Source: Hymenobacter aerilatus
GTDB lineage: Bacteria > Bacteroidota > Bacteroidia > Cytophagales > Hymenobacteraceae
DNA length: 64,000 bases
Reading direction: 5' to 3'
Assembly: GCF_022921095.1 (NCBI RefSeq)
Contig: NZ_CP095053.1
Span: 186,001-250,000, forward strand
In this document: piece after piece, positions 52,896 to 61,102 of the stretch
Numbering within the stretch: position 1 is the stretch's first letter
Layout: each line of letters begins with the position of its first letter
The notes under the pieces: generated by a model
What the model saw: the letters and a program-made list of their open reading frames with translations, nothing else
Told to the model about the DNA's origin: nothing
Databases searched by the model: none
Position numbers and translations under genes: made by a program

Positions 52896-52940
52896 AAAAA
52901 AGCGGGAAAAGAAAACAGGGTGGGTGGGTAGGAAACGAGG

Positions 52941-53489
52941 CTATAAGCGGGGCTTCCAGGTGACTTCTTCGGCACCAAGGTCGTGGGCCATCTGGCGACC
53001 CAATACAAACAGGTAATCGGACAGACGGTTCAGGTAGACGACCACCAGATCAGCTACGAAAGATCCTTCGCGCAGATGAATCACCAGGCGCTCGGCGCGG
53101 CGGCAGACGCAGCGCGCCACGTGCGCTACTGATACCGATGGGTGTCCGCCGGGCAGGATAAACTCGCGCAACTCGGGTAGAGTGGCGTTCATCCGGTCCA
53201 TCTCCTGTTCCAGCAGCGCCACGTCTTCCGCGTGCAAATCTGGAATCTTCATCTTCGATTTTTCAGGATCCGAGGCCAGCGAAGCGCCGATGGTGAAGAG
53301 TCTATCTTGGATTTCCTTGAGTAAGCCACGGCGGCTGCCATTTACATCTTGGTCGCGCAGCAGGCCGATATAGGCGTTCAGCTCATCCACCGTCCCGTAA
53401 CAATCAATGCGTAGGCTGGACTTCGGCACACGTGTGCCGCCAATAAGAGAAGTCAGGCCCTGGTCGCCGGTTTTGGTGTAGATTTTCAT
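52941..53489 (-). CDS. Cob(I)yrinic acid a,c-diamide adenosyltransferase (PduO type)
   Basis: 182 residues from the ATG at 53489. PduO-type ATP:cob(I)alamin adenosyltransferase: ATP-binding N-terminus KIYTKTGDQGLTSLIGG, then CYGTVDELNAYIGLLRD and the C-terminal helix VARCVCRRAERLVI. It makes adenosylcobalamin, the cofactor of the methylmalonyl-CoA mutase encoded at 20-24 kb. Downstream of the ABC ATPase by 67 bp that contain repeated GTGAATG words. Likely first of a short adenosyltransferase-ilvE transcript. Confidence 0.95.
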   Translation of the reverse strand: MKIYTKTGDQGLTSLIGGTRVPKSSLRIDCYGTVDELNAYIGLLRDQDVNGSRRGLLKEIQDRLFTIGASLASDPEKSKMKIPDLHAEDVALLEQEMDRMNATLPELREFILPGGHPSVSVAHVARCVCRRAERLVIHLREGSFVADLVVVYLNRLSDYLFVLGRQMAHDLGAEEVTWKPRL

Positions 53490-53499
53490 GGGGTAGGGG

Positions 53500-53568
53500 T
53501 GAATGGGTGAATGAGTGAAGAATGCAAAACAGCTAATCATTCACTCATTCGCTTATTTACCCGTTCAC
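53500..53568. repeat. GAATGAGTGAA repeats and imperfect hairpin
   Basis: GTGAATGGGTGAATGAGTGAA (53500-53520) and its partial complement (TTCACTCATTC near 53539-53549, then CCCGTTCAC at 53560-53568) form an imperfect stem. The right part overlaps the last codons of the ABC gene. Simple repeats of this kind may be slippage products. Confidence 0.45.
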
Positions 53569-54273
53569 TACGTGCGTTGTCACGTGCTCGTTGATGATGT
53601 CGGACTCGATTAGACCGTCGCGTAGGCGAACCACGCGGTGGGCGTAGTTGGCAATATCTTCTTCGTGTGTCACCATGATAATGGTATTGCCCTTCGCATA
53701 CAGCGCCTCAAACAAATCCATAATCTCGTGGCTGGTTTTGGAGTCGAGGGCGCCGGTGGGTTCGTCGGCGAGGATGATGCTGGGGTCGTTGACGAGGGCG
53801 CGGGCAATGGCCACGCGCTGGCGCTGGCCACCGCTCAGCTCATTGGGGCGGTGCAGGGCGCGCTCGGCCAGGCCCACGCTGCGCAGGGCTTCGCGGGCGC
53901 GCTCCTGCCGCTCGCTCTTGCCATAACCGGCGTAGATGAGGGGTAGGGCCACGTTATCGAGGGCCGTAGCGCGGGGCAGTAGGTTAAAGGACTGGAAGAC
54001 GAATCCGATTTCGCGGTTGCGCACGTCGGCCAGCTGGTTGTCCGACATGTGGCTGACGTCGTTGTTATTCAACACGTACCGTCCGCCAGAGGGCGTATCC
54101 AAGCAGCCTACAATATTCATCAAGGTAGACTTGCCGGATCCCGAAGGGCCCATAAATGCCACATACTCGCCCCGATTGATGCTGATGGATACGGATTGCA
54201 GCGCATGAATCTCCTCCATGCCCATGCGGTATACCTTGGATATATTGGTGGTTTGGATAATAGGCTGCGGCAT
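53557..54273 (-). CDS. ABC transporter ATP-binding protein (MacB/LolD type)
   Basis: 238 residues. Walker [11 protein letters not shown]-loop, signature LSGGQRQR and Walker [13 protein letters not shown], with the extra residues ([26 protein letters not shown]) that mark the MacB/LolD/FtsE-like class. Such ATPases normally work with FtsX-type permeases on lipoproteins, efflux or envelope stress. No permease is adjacent; the gene follows, by 11 bp, a large 11-TM/TPR protein that is not an FtsX permease. Confidence 0.93.
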   Translation of the reverse strand: MPQPIIQTTNISKVYRMGMEEIHALQSVSISINRGEYVAFMGPSGSGKSTLMNIVGCLDTPSGGRYVLNNNDVSHMSDNQLADVRNREIGFVFQSFNLLPRATALDNVALPLIYAGYGKSERQERAREALRSVGLAERALHRPNELSGGQRQRVAIARALVNDPSIILADEPTGALDSKTSHEIMDLFEALYAKGNTIIMVTHEEDIANYAHRVVRLRDGLIESDIINEHVTTHVVNG

Positions 54274-54284
54274 GGCCAGATAGG

Positions 54285-57200
54285 TTAGTTCCAGGATTCT
54301 GTGGCGGTGGTTAGCGCGGCCCGGCGGGCCTCGTACTGCGCAAGAAAGGTAGCGTATTCGGGGGGCGAAAGCAACGCACGCAACTGGTTAAGCGGATCGG
54401 TGGCATAGGTGCTCAGCCCTACGGGTAGAGTAGCCAGCACATACGCTCGTAGGAGTTGGGTCGAATTAGGGGCATACTCCAGACCGCGTACCAATGCGTC
54501 GTACGCTTGCTGATATTTCTGCTGATTGGTATAGAAGTCGGCAGCGGCCAATATGGCCTCCGGCTCAAACGGTGCCTCGCGTAGCAAAACGGTAAATGGT
54601 TTATCGGCGGTAGTAGATTGGACGTGCGCCGCTAATAGTGCCTGATAGGTCAAATATTTGGGCCGATCAGTAACCGAAAAATAGCCAGTTGATACCAATT
54701 GTTGCAATTCGTCCCATCGTTGCTCGGCTAGATACAGCTTGCCGCGCACCACATTCCAACGGGAGGCCAAGCGGCTTTTGGTGGCGGGAGGGGGCGCTGC
54801 CTGCTCTACTATCTGCCGAACCGATGCCACTTGTCCGACTTCTAATGCGCGAGGCAACTGGGCCAGCAAGGCTACTGGCCGCACCGAAGCGGGCAGGGCT
54901 ACTGCTGCTGGCAGCCACTGAGCCGGCGGTAGCGTACTACCCTGCACCACCAAAAAATGCGCTTTCACAGAATCAGGCGCGGTGGCATAGTCGGTGGGGT
55001 AGGAGAGAGTAAGCACCTGGCGCAGCAGGCGCCCGGCATAGTCGAGGCTATCGGGGGCAGGTAGAGCCGTGCGGCCCCATTCTGGCTCACCATTCAGTGC
55101 AAACGCATAGGCGCGCCCTACCCTCGCTTCGGGGTAGCCATGAACCAGCGCTGAGGTGAACAGGTTTTCAGCACGTGTGTAGAGTTGTTGTTGCAGCAGC
55201 CAAGTACCCATCAGGTTCTGGTAATAGGCAGCGCTGGCATTGGTGCCAAGCGTGAGCGGTTGCAGCGTAGTTTGTGCTGCTGCCAGCCGGCCACCGTAGT
55301 GCTGGGTAAGCGCTAGCAGGAAGGTAAGCTGCTCGTGGTAGGCGCTGTCGATGGGCTGCTGGTGTAGCTGCCGTAGGGTAGAGAGGAGACTGGTGTCGCG
55401 AGCGGTGGCGTGAGCCAGCGCGAGGTGGTAGAGCCGGGCAAACGTAGGCAGCGACAAGCCTTGGTTTACCTCCGGCTGCGGCACCGTGGGCGCGGGCTGT
55501 TGCGCAAGCCGCGCCAGCAGCAGCTCATTGCTCTGCAACGCGGGCTGCTCGTTGGTGGCGGCGTGGTTGGCAGACCATTCCCGGGCGGCAGCCAGGTCTT
55601 GCTGCTGGATCAGAAAGGCCAAGCGGTTGGTGCGGATAGCCTCGTTGGCGGGGGCAGCCGCTTCGGCCCGGTTCAGGTAGTAATCTACAGAGTCGGTGAG
55701 GGTAGAGCGGGAGTAGAGCTGAGCCATGTCGCTGGCCAGAAGCGCATCATCCGGCGCTGCCCGCAGGCCTTCGCGCAACGCTTGCTGACGGTCGAAAAAG
55801 TCAGCTGGTTCGTTGTAGAGGGCGGCCAGCCGCAACGACAGGCGTGGGGAAGGCGCCCGGCTTAGAGCGCGGCGTAGTGCGTTAATTTCATTCTGGCGCT
55901 GAAACCGGAAGCGGTAGAGGGCCGCCCGCCCCCAACTGGCTTTGTGGTTGAAGCGGTCCAGCACGTCGCTTTCAGCATAGTAGCGCTCGGCCAGCAGGGC
56001 AATGGGCGTTACTTCTGGCTGCTGCTCGCTCTGGAGGCGGGTCACATCGCCTAGATTGTTGTAGAAACCTGCCTCTACCTGATCCAGCACGAAAAAATGC
56101 GTGCGCAGTCCGGTAATCAGCAACAGACCCAGGCCCATAATGTAGACCACGTAGAACGGCAGGCGGCGCGGCTGGTACACCACCCGGTACACCGGCAGCC
56201 GTTGCTTGATAAGTGGCCCAAAATTGAAAATTAGATACAGCAAAAAGCCGCCACCACATCCCAGAAAAGCCAGCGCCGTGAATTGCCGGGCCGCTTCCAG
56301 CAACGGGTCGTTGAGGGTAGCCAGGGCGTAGCCCAACGTGGCGGCTGCTATGGCCAGCAGCGTGAGGTAGAGCGGAGCCATGCCCGTAGCGTAGGGCAGC
56401 CACTCGTTGTAGGTGGGGGCGCGGCGGCGCAAGCCCAACCACCCAACCAGTGCGGCAGGCGGCAGAAAGACCAGTGGATCGAGGCGGAAGGTAGCCGTGA
56501 GCTGCACTGTGCCGTTTCGCCAGTAATACAGAAAAAGCAGCGTGAGGTACAGAATACTAAGCGCTAGCAAGGGTAGGCGCCCGAGGCGGTAGCGTGGCTG
56601 TTCGCTCAGCGTGCCTACCCACAGCAGGCCGTGCACATTCTCGAAGCCTAGCCATAGTACTACCAAGGCCACCGCCACGGCGCCGCCACGGGTAGCATAG
56701 GTAGCTAATTGCAGCGCCGTGATGTCGGTGGGGTAGGAACTGCGCGTGAAGAGCAGCGCGCTCAGTCCTGCTACCAGCACTGCAAAGGCTGCCAAGCGCT
56801 GCCAGCGCGGCACATCGGGCCAGAAAGCATGGAAAGCATACGCTGGCAGCCCCAACGTTACCAGCGCTATTACCAGAAAATACTGCCGTTGCGCATCGAA
56901 TACCCCCAGCAAATCGGGGCTCAAAGACATCAGCAGAAAAAACACCGATGCCATGCCTGCCACAAAAACCGGCCGGCTGAGGGAGGTGATGGTAGACAGA
57001 AAATAAACGAGACTACCCGCCAGCACCGCCAGAAAGACCAGCGCTGCCGTTGGCCGCACAAAGGGGCCTGCTACATCGTGAGTTTGCGTGAGCAGGTAAG
57101 CGTTGGCCCGCACGGGCAGGCCCGCCAGCCCTACTCGCACTGTATCGAGGGTGAGGGGTAGGGGCTTGAGCTGTGTGACCGGCTGGAGCGGCAGCGTGTA

Positions 57201-57320
57201 CTGTGCCCCGGTGAAGTAATGAAACAGCGCCAGCCCTACGGCTAGCACTGCCAGCAGCGCCGGACCCAGCAGCCAGGGGCTCCAACGATGCAGTGGAACA
57301 GAAGGAGCAGAAGTCGGCAC
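54285..57320 (-). CDS. Large membrane protein with C-terminal TPR domain
   Basis: 1011 residues. About 11 membrane helices in the first 400 residues, beginning [17 protein letters not shown] and ending [16 protein letters not shown], then a long helical region (about 440-1000) with TPR-like repeats ([71 protein letters not shown]). I do not recognise a named family. The layout (polytopic membrane part plus a large TPR part) resembles O-antigen-polymerase or glycosyltransferase-associated TPR proteins, but no catalytic motif is visible. Spacing of 12 bp from gatC and 11 bp to the ABC ATPase suggests one operon. Confidence 0.8.
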   Translation of the reverse strand: MPTSAPSVPLHRWSPWLLGPALLAVLAVGLALFHYFTGAQYTLPLQPVTQLKPLPLTLDTVRVGLAGLPVRANAYLLTQTHDVAGPFVRPTAALVFLAVLAGSLVYFLSTITSLSRPVFVAGMASVFFLLMSLSPDLLGVFDAQRQYFLVIALVTLGLPAYAFHAFWPDVPRWQRLAAFAVLVAGLSALLFTRSSYPTDITALQLATYATRGGAVAVALVVLWLGFENVHGLLWVGTLSEQPRYRLGRLPLLALSILYLTLLFLYYWRNGTVQLTATFRLDPLVFLPPAALVGWLGLRRRAPTYNEWLPYATGMAPLYLTLLAIAAATLGYALATLNDPLLEAARQFTALAFLGCGGGFLLYLIFNFGPLIKQRLPVYRVVYQPRRLPFYVVYIMGLGLLLITGLRTHFFVLDQVEAGFYNNLGDVTRLQSEQQPEVTPIALLAERYYAESDVLDRFNHKASWGRAALYRFRFQRQNEINALRRALSRAPSPRLSLRLAALYNEPADFFDRQQALREGLRAAPDDALLASDMAQLYSRSTLTDSVDYYLNRAEAAAPANEAIRTNRLAFLIQQQDLAAAREWSANHAATNEQPALQSNELLLARLAQQPAPTVPQPEVNQGLSLPTFARLYHLALAHATARDTSLLSTLRQLHQQPIDSAYHEQLTFLLALTQHYGGRLAAAQTTLQPLTLGTNASAAYYQNLMGTWLLQQQLYTRAENLFTSALVHGYPEARVGRAYAFALNGEPEWGRTALPAPDSLDYAGRLLRQVLTLSYPTDYATAPDSVKAHFLVVQGSTLPPAQWLPAAVALPASVRPVALLAQLPRALEVGQVASVRQIVEQAAPPPATKSRLASRWNVVRGKLYLAEQRWDELQQLVSTGYFSVTDRPKYLTYQALLAAHVQSTTADKPFTVLLREAPFEPEAILAAADFYTNQQKYQQAYDALVRGLEYAPNSTQLLRAYVLATLPVGLSTYATDPLNQLRALLSPPEYATFLAQYEARRAALTTATESWN

Positions 57321-57332
57321 TAAAAGAGGGAG

Positions 57333-57620
57333 TTAATCCAGAACTTTGGGCACACGGAAATAGTCGGAGTCTTTGCGCGGGGCGTTGCGCAAGCCCTCCT
57401 GGTGGCTCACGGTGTTGTGGGCTTCATCGGGACGCAGTACGTTGATTTCCTGCGATAAATGCACCAGCGGAGCCACGTTGCTAGTGTCGAGCTGGCGGAG
57501 CTGGTCTACCCAATCTAGAATTTCGTTGAGGGCGCCCAGCATCTCTTGCTCTTTGGTAGCGTCAAACTCGAGGCGGGAAAGGTGGGCCAGCTGGCGCAGG
57601 GTATTGATATCGGTGCTCAA
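57333..57620 (-). CDS. gatC: Glutamyl/aspartyl-tRNA amidotransferase subunit C
   Basis: 95 residues, the normal size. Start STDINTLRQLAHLSRLEF and LNEILDWVDQLRQLDTSNVAPLVHL match GatC, which holds GatA and GatB together to convert Glu-tRNA(Gln) and Asp-tRNA(Asn). gatA and gatB are not in this window. It leads the operon with the 11-TM/TPR protein and the ABC ATPase. A minus-strand promoter box lies 61 bp upstream. Confidence 0.93.
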   Translation of the reverse strand: MSTDINTLRQLAHLSRLEFDATKEQEMLGALNEILDWVDQLRQLDTSNVAPLVHLSQEINVLRPDEAHNTVSHQEGLRNAPRKDSDYFRVPKVLD

Positions 57621-57680
57621 AGCAAAGTGGCGTTAGGGTAGGGAAAACAGCAGCAGTCAACTACATCGGCTGCCAGCTTT

Positions 57681-57688
57681 CAAAATTA
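57681..57688 (-). promoter_or_regulatory. Minus-strand -7 box (TAATTTTG) for gatC
   Basis: Exact TAnnTTTG match overlapping the end of plsC, with an implied leader of about 55 nt before gatC. Confidence 0.45.
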
Positions 57689-58543
57689 CGAATTTGGCAG
57701 ACTTAGTTCGGTCTGGTCGTCGCGGTGCGGCGCGGTTTCCTGCGCTACGGCACGAGGAACAGGTGGGGTAGGGCGCCACGTGAAGGCCGGTGGTAAGCCG
57801 GCCGCTTCGGGTTGAAATTCGCTGGCAATGAGGTCGTGCGCGCGTTGTTTCAGGGCAGGCACATCGGCCATCGTAAGATTTATCGTCGGAATGGGCTCGT
57901 GCAACACGATGCGCAGGGGCGTGTAGCGGATGCGCAGCCCTCCTACGTCGGGCATAAAGCGGTGGTTCAGCGGCATTGACACGGGTACCAGCGGCACGCC
58001 GGCGGCAATAGCCAGCTGGAAAGCACCGTCTTTAAACGGCATCATCTTCTCGCCGGGCTTCTCCGAAATGGTGCCTTCCGGAAAAATGACTACCGAGCGC
58101 CCCGCCGCCAAACTTTGCTTGGCCAGTACCATCGAGCGGCCCCGGCTCACGGCGCTGTCGCGGTTTACGGTGATATACGTGCGCCCAAAGATGGGGCCCC
58201 ACAGAGGAGTATCCGCCAGGGAGCTTTTGCCGATAATGTTCAGAAACCCCGGAATGGCGCGGAAAAGCAGCGGAATATCAATGTAGGAGCTGTGGTTGGC
58301 CACGTATACGCACGGCTGGCCTGCGGGCAATTGATTCTTGCGCACAATGCTCACCGGCATACCCCACATAAAAATGGCCGACGACGACCAGAACCGGTTG
58401 ACGCGGTGCAGCCATGGGTGCCGAGTAGGCTTGCGCGCCAGCACCCATTGCAACGGGTAGGTGTAGAAAAACGGCGACACAAACCAGAACGTGCACCAGG
58501 TAGTGTAGAGTCGTTGGCCAATAAAACGCAGTAACTGACGCAT
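57686..58543 (-). CDS. plsC: 1-acyl-sn-glycerol-3-phosphate acyltransferase
   Basis: 285 residues from the ATG at 58543. Lysophosphatidate acyltransferase motifs in order: NHSSYID (catalytic NHX4D), RTYITVNRDS, FPEGTISEKPGEKMMPFKDG and PVSMP. It adds the second acyl chain in phospholipid synthesis at the inner membrane. The C-terminal tail of about 40 Pro-rich residues is not conserved. Confidence 0.94.
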   Translation of the reverse strand: MRQLLRFIGQRLYTTWCTFWFVSPFFYTYPLQWVLARKPTRHPWLHRVNRFWSSSAIFMWGMPVSIVRKNQLPAGQPCVYVANHSSYIDIPLLFRAIPGFLNIIGKSSLADTPLWGPIFGRTYITVNRDSAVSRGRSMVLAKQSLAAGRSVVIFPEGTISEKPGEKMMPFKDGAFQLAIAAGVPLVPVSMPLNHRFMPDVGGLRIRYTPLRIVLHEPIPTINLTMADVPALKQRAHDLIASEFQPEAAGLPPAFTWRPTPPVPRAVAQETAPHRDDQTELSLPNS

Positions 58544-58636
58544 AGGGCAAGTAATGTAGCGAACAACAAATACAGCGCTCCGGAAGCGCCGCAAGCATAC
58601 GCAGAGATTTCTAAAGCAACAGTGAAGACCGGCCGC

Positions 58637-59224
58637 CTACCCCAGTTGCTGCCGGCTGGCTAGCACGCGCTCGGCCTTCAGCAAACCAGCCACACTAATG
58701 GCATCGGTGATGCGGTTTTGCATCACCATTTCCACGGCTTCGGCCAGGGGCAGGTGCCATAGGCGTAGCTCTTCGGTTTCCTCGGGCTCTACTTCACCGG
58801 GTACCAGATCCTCGGCCAGGAACACGAATCCTTCTTCATCGGTGACAGAATTGGAAGTATGCAGGCGAGCAATGTTGGTCCAGCGGCGGGCTGTGAAGCC
58901 GGTTTCTTCGCGCAGCTCCCGCTGGGCTGATTCCAGAGTGTCAAGCTCCACGGGGCCGCCGCCCATCGGAATCTCCCAACTGTACTCGTTCAGTGTGTAG
59001 CGGTATTGGCCTACCAGCCAAGTGTAGCCCTGTGCATCAACGGGCACAATGCCTAGGGCTTTGTTTTTCATCGACACTACCCCATAAATGCCGGGGTTGC
59101 CGGCCGGGTTCAGCACCTGGTCTTCGCGCACGCTAATCCAGGGGTTCTGGTACTGCACGGCGGTGCTCAGCACTTGCCAGGGGTTGCGGGTTTCGTCAAA
59201 ATCAGCGGCTGGAACGGAGGTCAT
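58637..59224 (-). CDS. Nudix hydrolase (ADP-ribose pyrophosphatase-like)
   Basis: 195 residues from the ATG at 59224. The sequence WEIPMGGGPVELDTLESAQ followed by RELREETGF carries the metal-binding part of a Nudix box, but the segment between the Gly pair and the REL motif is two residues shorter than the standard, so the first half of the box is degenerate. The fold around TWLVGQYRYTLNEYSWEIP fits the ADP-ribose/nucleoside-diphosphate-sugar branch. Substrate uncertain. Confidence 0.85.
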   Translation of the reverse strand: MTSVPAADFDETRNPWQVLSTAVQYQNPWISVREDQVLNPAGNPGIYGVVSMKNKALGIVPVDAQGYTWLVGQYRYTLNEYSWEIPMGGGPVELDTLESAQRELREETGFTARRWTNIARLHTSNSVTDEEGFVFLAEDLVPGEVEPEETEELRLWHLPLAEAVEMVMQNRITDAISVAGLLKAERVLASRQQLG

Positions 59225-59253
59225 AGGAAGAACTAAATAGGGAAGATACCTCA

Positions 59254-59261
59254 CAAAAATA
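59254..59261 (-). promoter_or_regulatory. Minus-strand -7 box (TATTTTTG) for the Nudix gene
   Basis: Exact TAnnTTTG match 30 bp before the start at 59224. Confidence 0.45.
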
Positions 59262-59370
59262 CGATTACACGGTTACTATAGCGGCAGCTGCTGGTCGGTT
59301 AGAAGTATGCATTGGTCGACAGAAGCAAGCAAGTAGTCCAGTTTAAGTAGTATTATTCGCTGCTATATGG

Positions 59371-59378
59371 TAGCTTTG
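59371..59378 (+). promoter_or_regulatory. -7 box (TAGCTTTG) of the candidate small RNA
   Basis: Exact TAnnTTTG match; the same octamer precedes the outer-membrane protein gene at 24195. No open reading frame begins in the region it would transcribe before the terminator. Confidence 0.55.
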
Positions 59379-59383
59379 TCTTA

Positions 59384-59523
59384 ATAAAATTAAATAACAC
59401 AGGTCAGGATAGTGGAAAGGAAGGTTCTGCCTGTGTGCGTTGTTCGGCGAAAGGAATAGGGTGGATGATTTTAACCCCGGACAACGTTCGGAAAGGCCAT
59501 TGCGGTACGCAATGGCCTTTTTT
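59384..59523 (+). ncRNA. Candidate structured small RNA, about 140 nt
   Basis: The 389-bp gap between the Nudix gene and the small acidic protein holds a unit with promoter, structure and terminator. Hairpin 1: 59397-59403 with 59430-59436 (7 bp), extended by a second 6-bp part, loop AGTGGAAAGGAAG. Hairpin 2: a 10-bp stem 59438-59447 with 59477-59486, 29-nt loop starting CGAAAGGAATAGGG. Terminator: perfect 13-bp stem 59492-59504 with 59508-59520, 3-nt loop, T-run. Both loops are rich in GGAA/AGGA. It does not have the SRP RNA, RNase P, tmRNA or 6S signatures I know. It might instead be a leader of the downstream gene; expression is not proven. Confidence 0.6.
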
Positions 59524-59613
59524 CGTTGCGGCTGTCCGCTAACCTCCAGCGTAGAGCTGCCGTATCAGACAAGAGCAGGTAGCCGTTCACATTCCGGCTG
59601 CCCATTCTGCTCT

Positions 59614-59877
59614 ATGGCTAACGACCCTAAAAAGAACAACCAGACTAACGCCAACCTGCCCAAAGAAGGCGACCCGCTATTCAATCTGCACCATGCCCAA
59701 GCCGAAGCCGAACTGGCCAAGCAAAATGGTGGCCTCGGCCCCACCACCAATGAGTACATGACCGAAGACGAGCTGAACGACGTGGACGCCTCTATCGCGC
59801 CGCGCGACAGCCAGGGTTTTGTCCGTGGTAAGGACGATTCCGACGTGATTGGCAGCAACGCCGGCGACCATAAATAG
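59614..59877 (+). CDS. Small acidic hypothetical protein
   Basis: 87 residues from the ATG at 59614; the frame is open further upstream but that part overlaps the small-RNA terminator. Rich in Asn, Asp, Glu and Lys, no signal or membrane helix, probably largely disordered ([19 protein letters not shown], then [17 protein letters not shown], then [14 protein letters not shown]). I do not know a function. Sits between the candidate small RNA and rnhB. Confidence 0.65.
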   Translation: MANDPKKNNQTNANLPKEGDPLFNLHHAQAEAELAKQNGGLGPTTNEYMTEDELNDVDASIAPRDSQGFVRGKDDSDVIGSNAGDHK

Positions 59878-59961
59878 CCTGCATCGTATCTGATAGCTAT
59901 AAAATGGCCCGGCTGGTAGCATATGCGCTGCCGGCCGGGCCGTTTTCATGGCCGGTGTGCG

Positions 59962-59969
59962 TACGTTTG
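59962..59969 (+). promoter_or_regulatory. -7 box (TACGTTTG) of rnhB
   Basis: Exact TAnnTTTG match ending 9 nt before the ATG at 59979; the predicted leader is a few nucleotides. Confidence 0.55.
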
Positions 59970-59978
59970 CACTCACGT

Positions 59979-60554
59979 ATGCTGCTTCCTTCTCACACTA
60001 CGCACCCACACGAGGCTGGCCTCGACGAAGCTGGGCGGGGCTGTCTGGCTGGGCCGGTGTTTGCCGCCGCCGTGATATTGCCCCCCGATTTCCACTCGCC
60101 CTACCTCAACGACTCCAAGCAGATGACCGCCCGCCGCCGCGAGCAGGTACGTGCCGATATATGCCGTGAGGCCATTGCCTGGGCCGTAGCCGAGGCTTCG
60201 CCAGTTGAAATAGGAGAGATAAATATTGCGCAGGCCAGCTACTTGGCCATGCACCGTGCCGTGCAGCAACTGCCCATCGTACCCGATTTCTTACTGGTGG
60301 ATGGCAACCGCTTTCGGCCCTACCCAGGACTGGAACATGCCTGTATTATTGGCGGCGACGCGCTGTACCGCAACATTGCGGCGGCATCAGTACTGGCCAA
60401 AACGTTTCGGGATGAGCGCATGCGGGAGCTGGCAGAGGCGTATCCGCACTATGGCTGGGAGCAGAACGCGGGCTACCCTACCCCCAAGCACCGGGAGGCT
60501 ATTCGACTACACGGCCCCTGCGAGCATCACCGGCTTGGCTTCCGGTTGGTGTAA
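59979..60554 (+). CDS. rnhB: Ribonuclease HII
   Basis: 191 residues from the ATG at 59979; the open frame upstream is intergenic sequence. It cuts RNA in RNA-DNA hybrids and removes single ribonucleotides. Active-site residues: Asp/Glu in [14 protein letters not shown] (15-28), Asp in LLVDGNR and Asp in [12 protein letters not shown]. The end [19 protein letters not shown] is typical. Convergent with the response-regulator gene. Confidence 0.97.
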   Translation: MLLPSHTTHPHEAGLDEAGRGCLAGPVFAAAVILPPDFHSPYLNDSKQMTARRREQVRADICREAIAWAVAEASPVEIGEINIAQASYLAMHRAVQQLPIVPDFLLVDGNRFRPYPGLEHACIIGGDALYRNIAAASVLAKTFRDERMRELAEAYPHYGWEQNAGYPTPKHREAIRLHGPCEHHRLGFRLV

Positions 60555-60603
60555 TGTATTGCGAGTTGTTGGTAAAGGCGCGAGTGGCCCTACCTAGCAT
60601 CCT

Positions 60604-61047
60604 CTATTGGTCTTTTAGGCGCAGCAAATCCAGAAACAGGCTGAAACCGTCGATAGTGGTAGCACCTTCACCAAACTTATCGAAGCTGAGCGGCTTGATG
60701 ATGTAGCCGCTCACGGCTAGGTTTTGCGCTTTCAGGCGGTCAGTTTCCAGGTCTGAGGTAGTCGTGATGAACACGTTGAGGCCCACCAGCTCGGGGTCGG
60801 AGCGGAATTCTTTGAGCAATTCCAGCCCATTCATGCGGGGCATATTGATGTCGAGGATAACCACGCTGGGCTTGCTGATGCGGGACTCGCCATTCTCGCC
60901 GCGCAACAGGTTAAGGGCTTCGCGGCCGTTGCGGGCAATGTGCAGCGGCACGGCCACATTGTGTTTGCGCAATTCGCGCTGCACATTCATAATATCCAGT
61001 TGGTCATCTTCAACCAACAGGATACTGGGGGTAGGATCGGCAGACAT
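60604..61047 (-). CDS. Single-domain response regulator (Rcp1-like)
   Basis: 147 residues, receiver domain only. Acidic pocket Glu13/Asp14 (LLVEDDQLD), phosphorylation site Asp66 (VVILDINMPRMNG), Thr in TTTSD and Lys118 (YIIKPL). No output domain, so it probably works by protein contact. It follows the CHASE3 histidine kinase by 55 bp on the same strand, presumably its partner. Confidence 0.95.
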   Translation of the reverse strand: MSADPTPSILLVEDDQLDIMNVQRELRKHNVAVPLHIARNGREALNLLRGENGESRISKPSVVILDINMPRMNGLELLKEFRSDPELVGLNVFITTTSDLETDRLKAQNLAVSGYIIKPLSFDKFGEGATTIDGFSLFLDLLRLKDQ

Positions 61048-61102
61048 ACGGAAAGAGTACTAAGCAATAAAGTCTATAAGTGACTACGCTTAATACGATA
61101 GG

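Noticed and set aside
59397..59436. Hairpin 1 of the small RNA as SRP (4.5S) RNA domain IV
   Set aside because: GGTCAGG and GGAA are present, but the AGCAG internal-loop strand and the tetraloop position needed for Ffh binding are absent.
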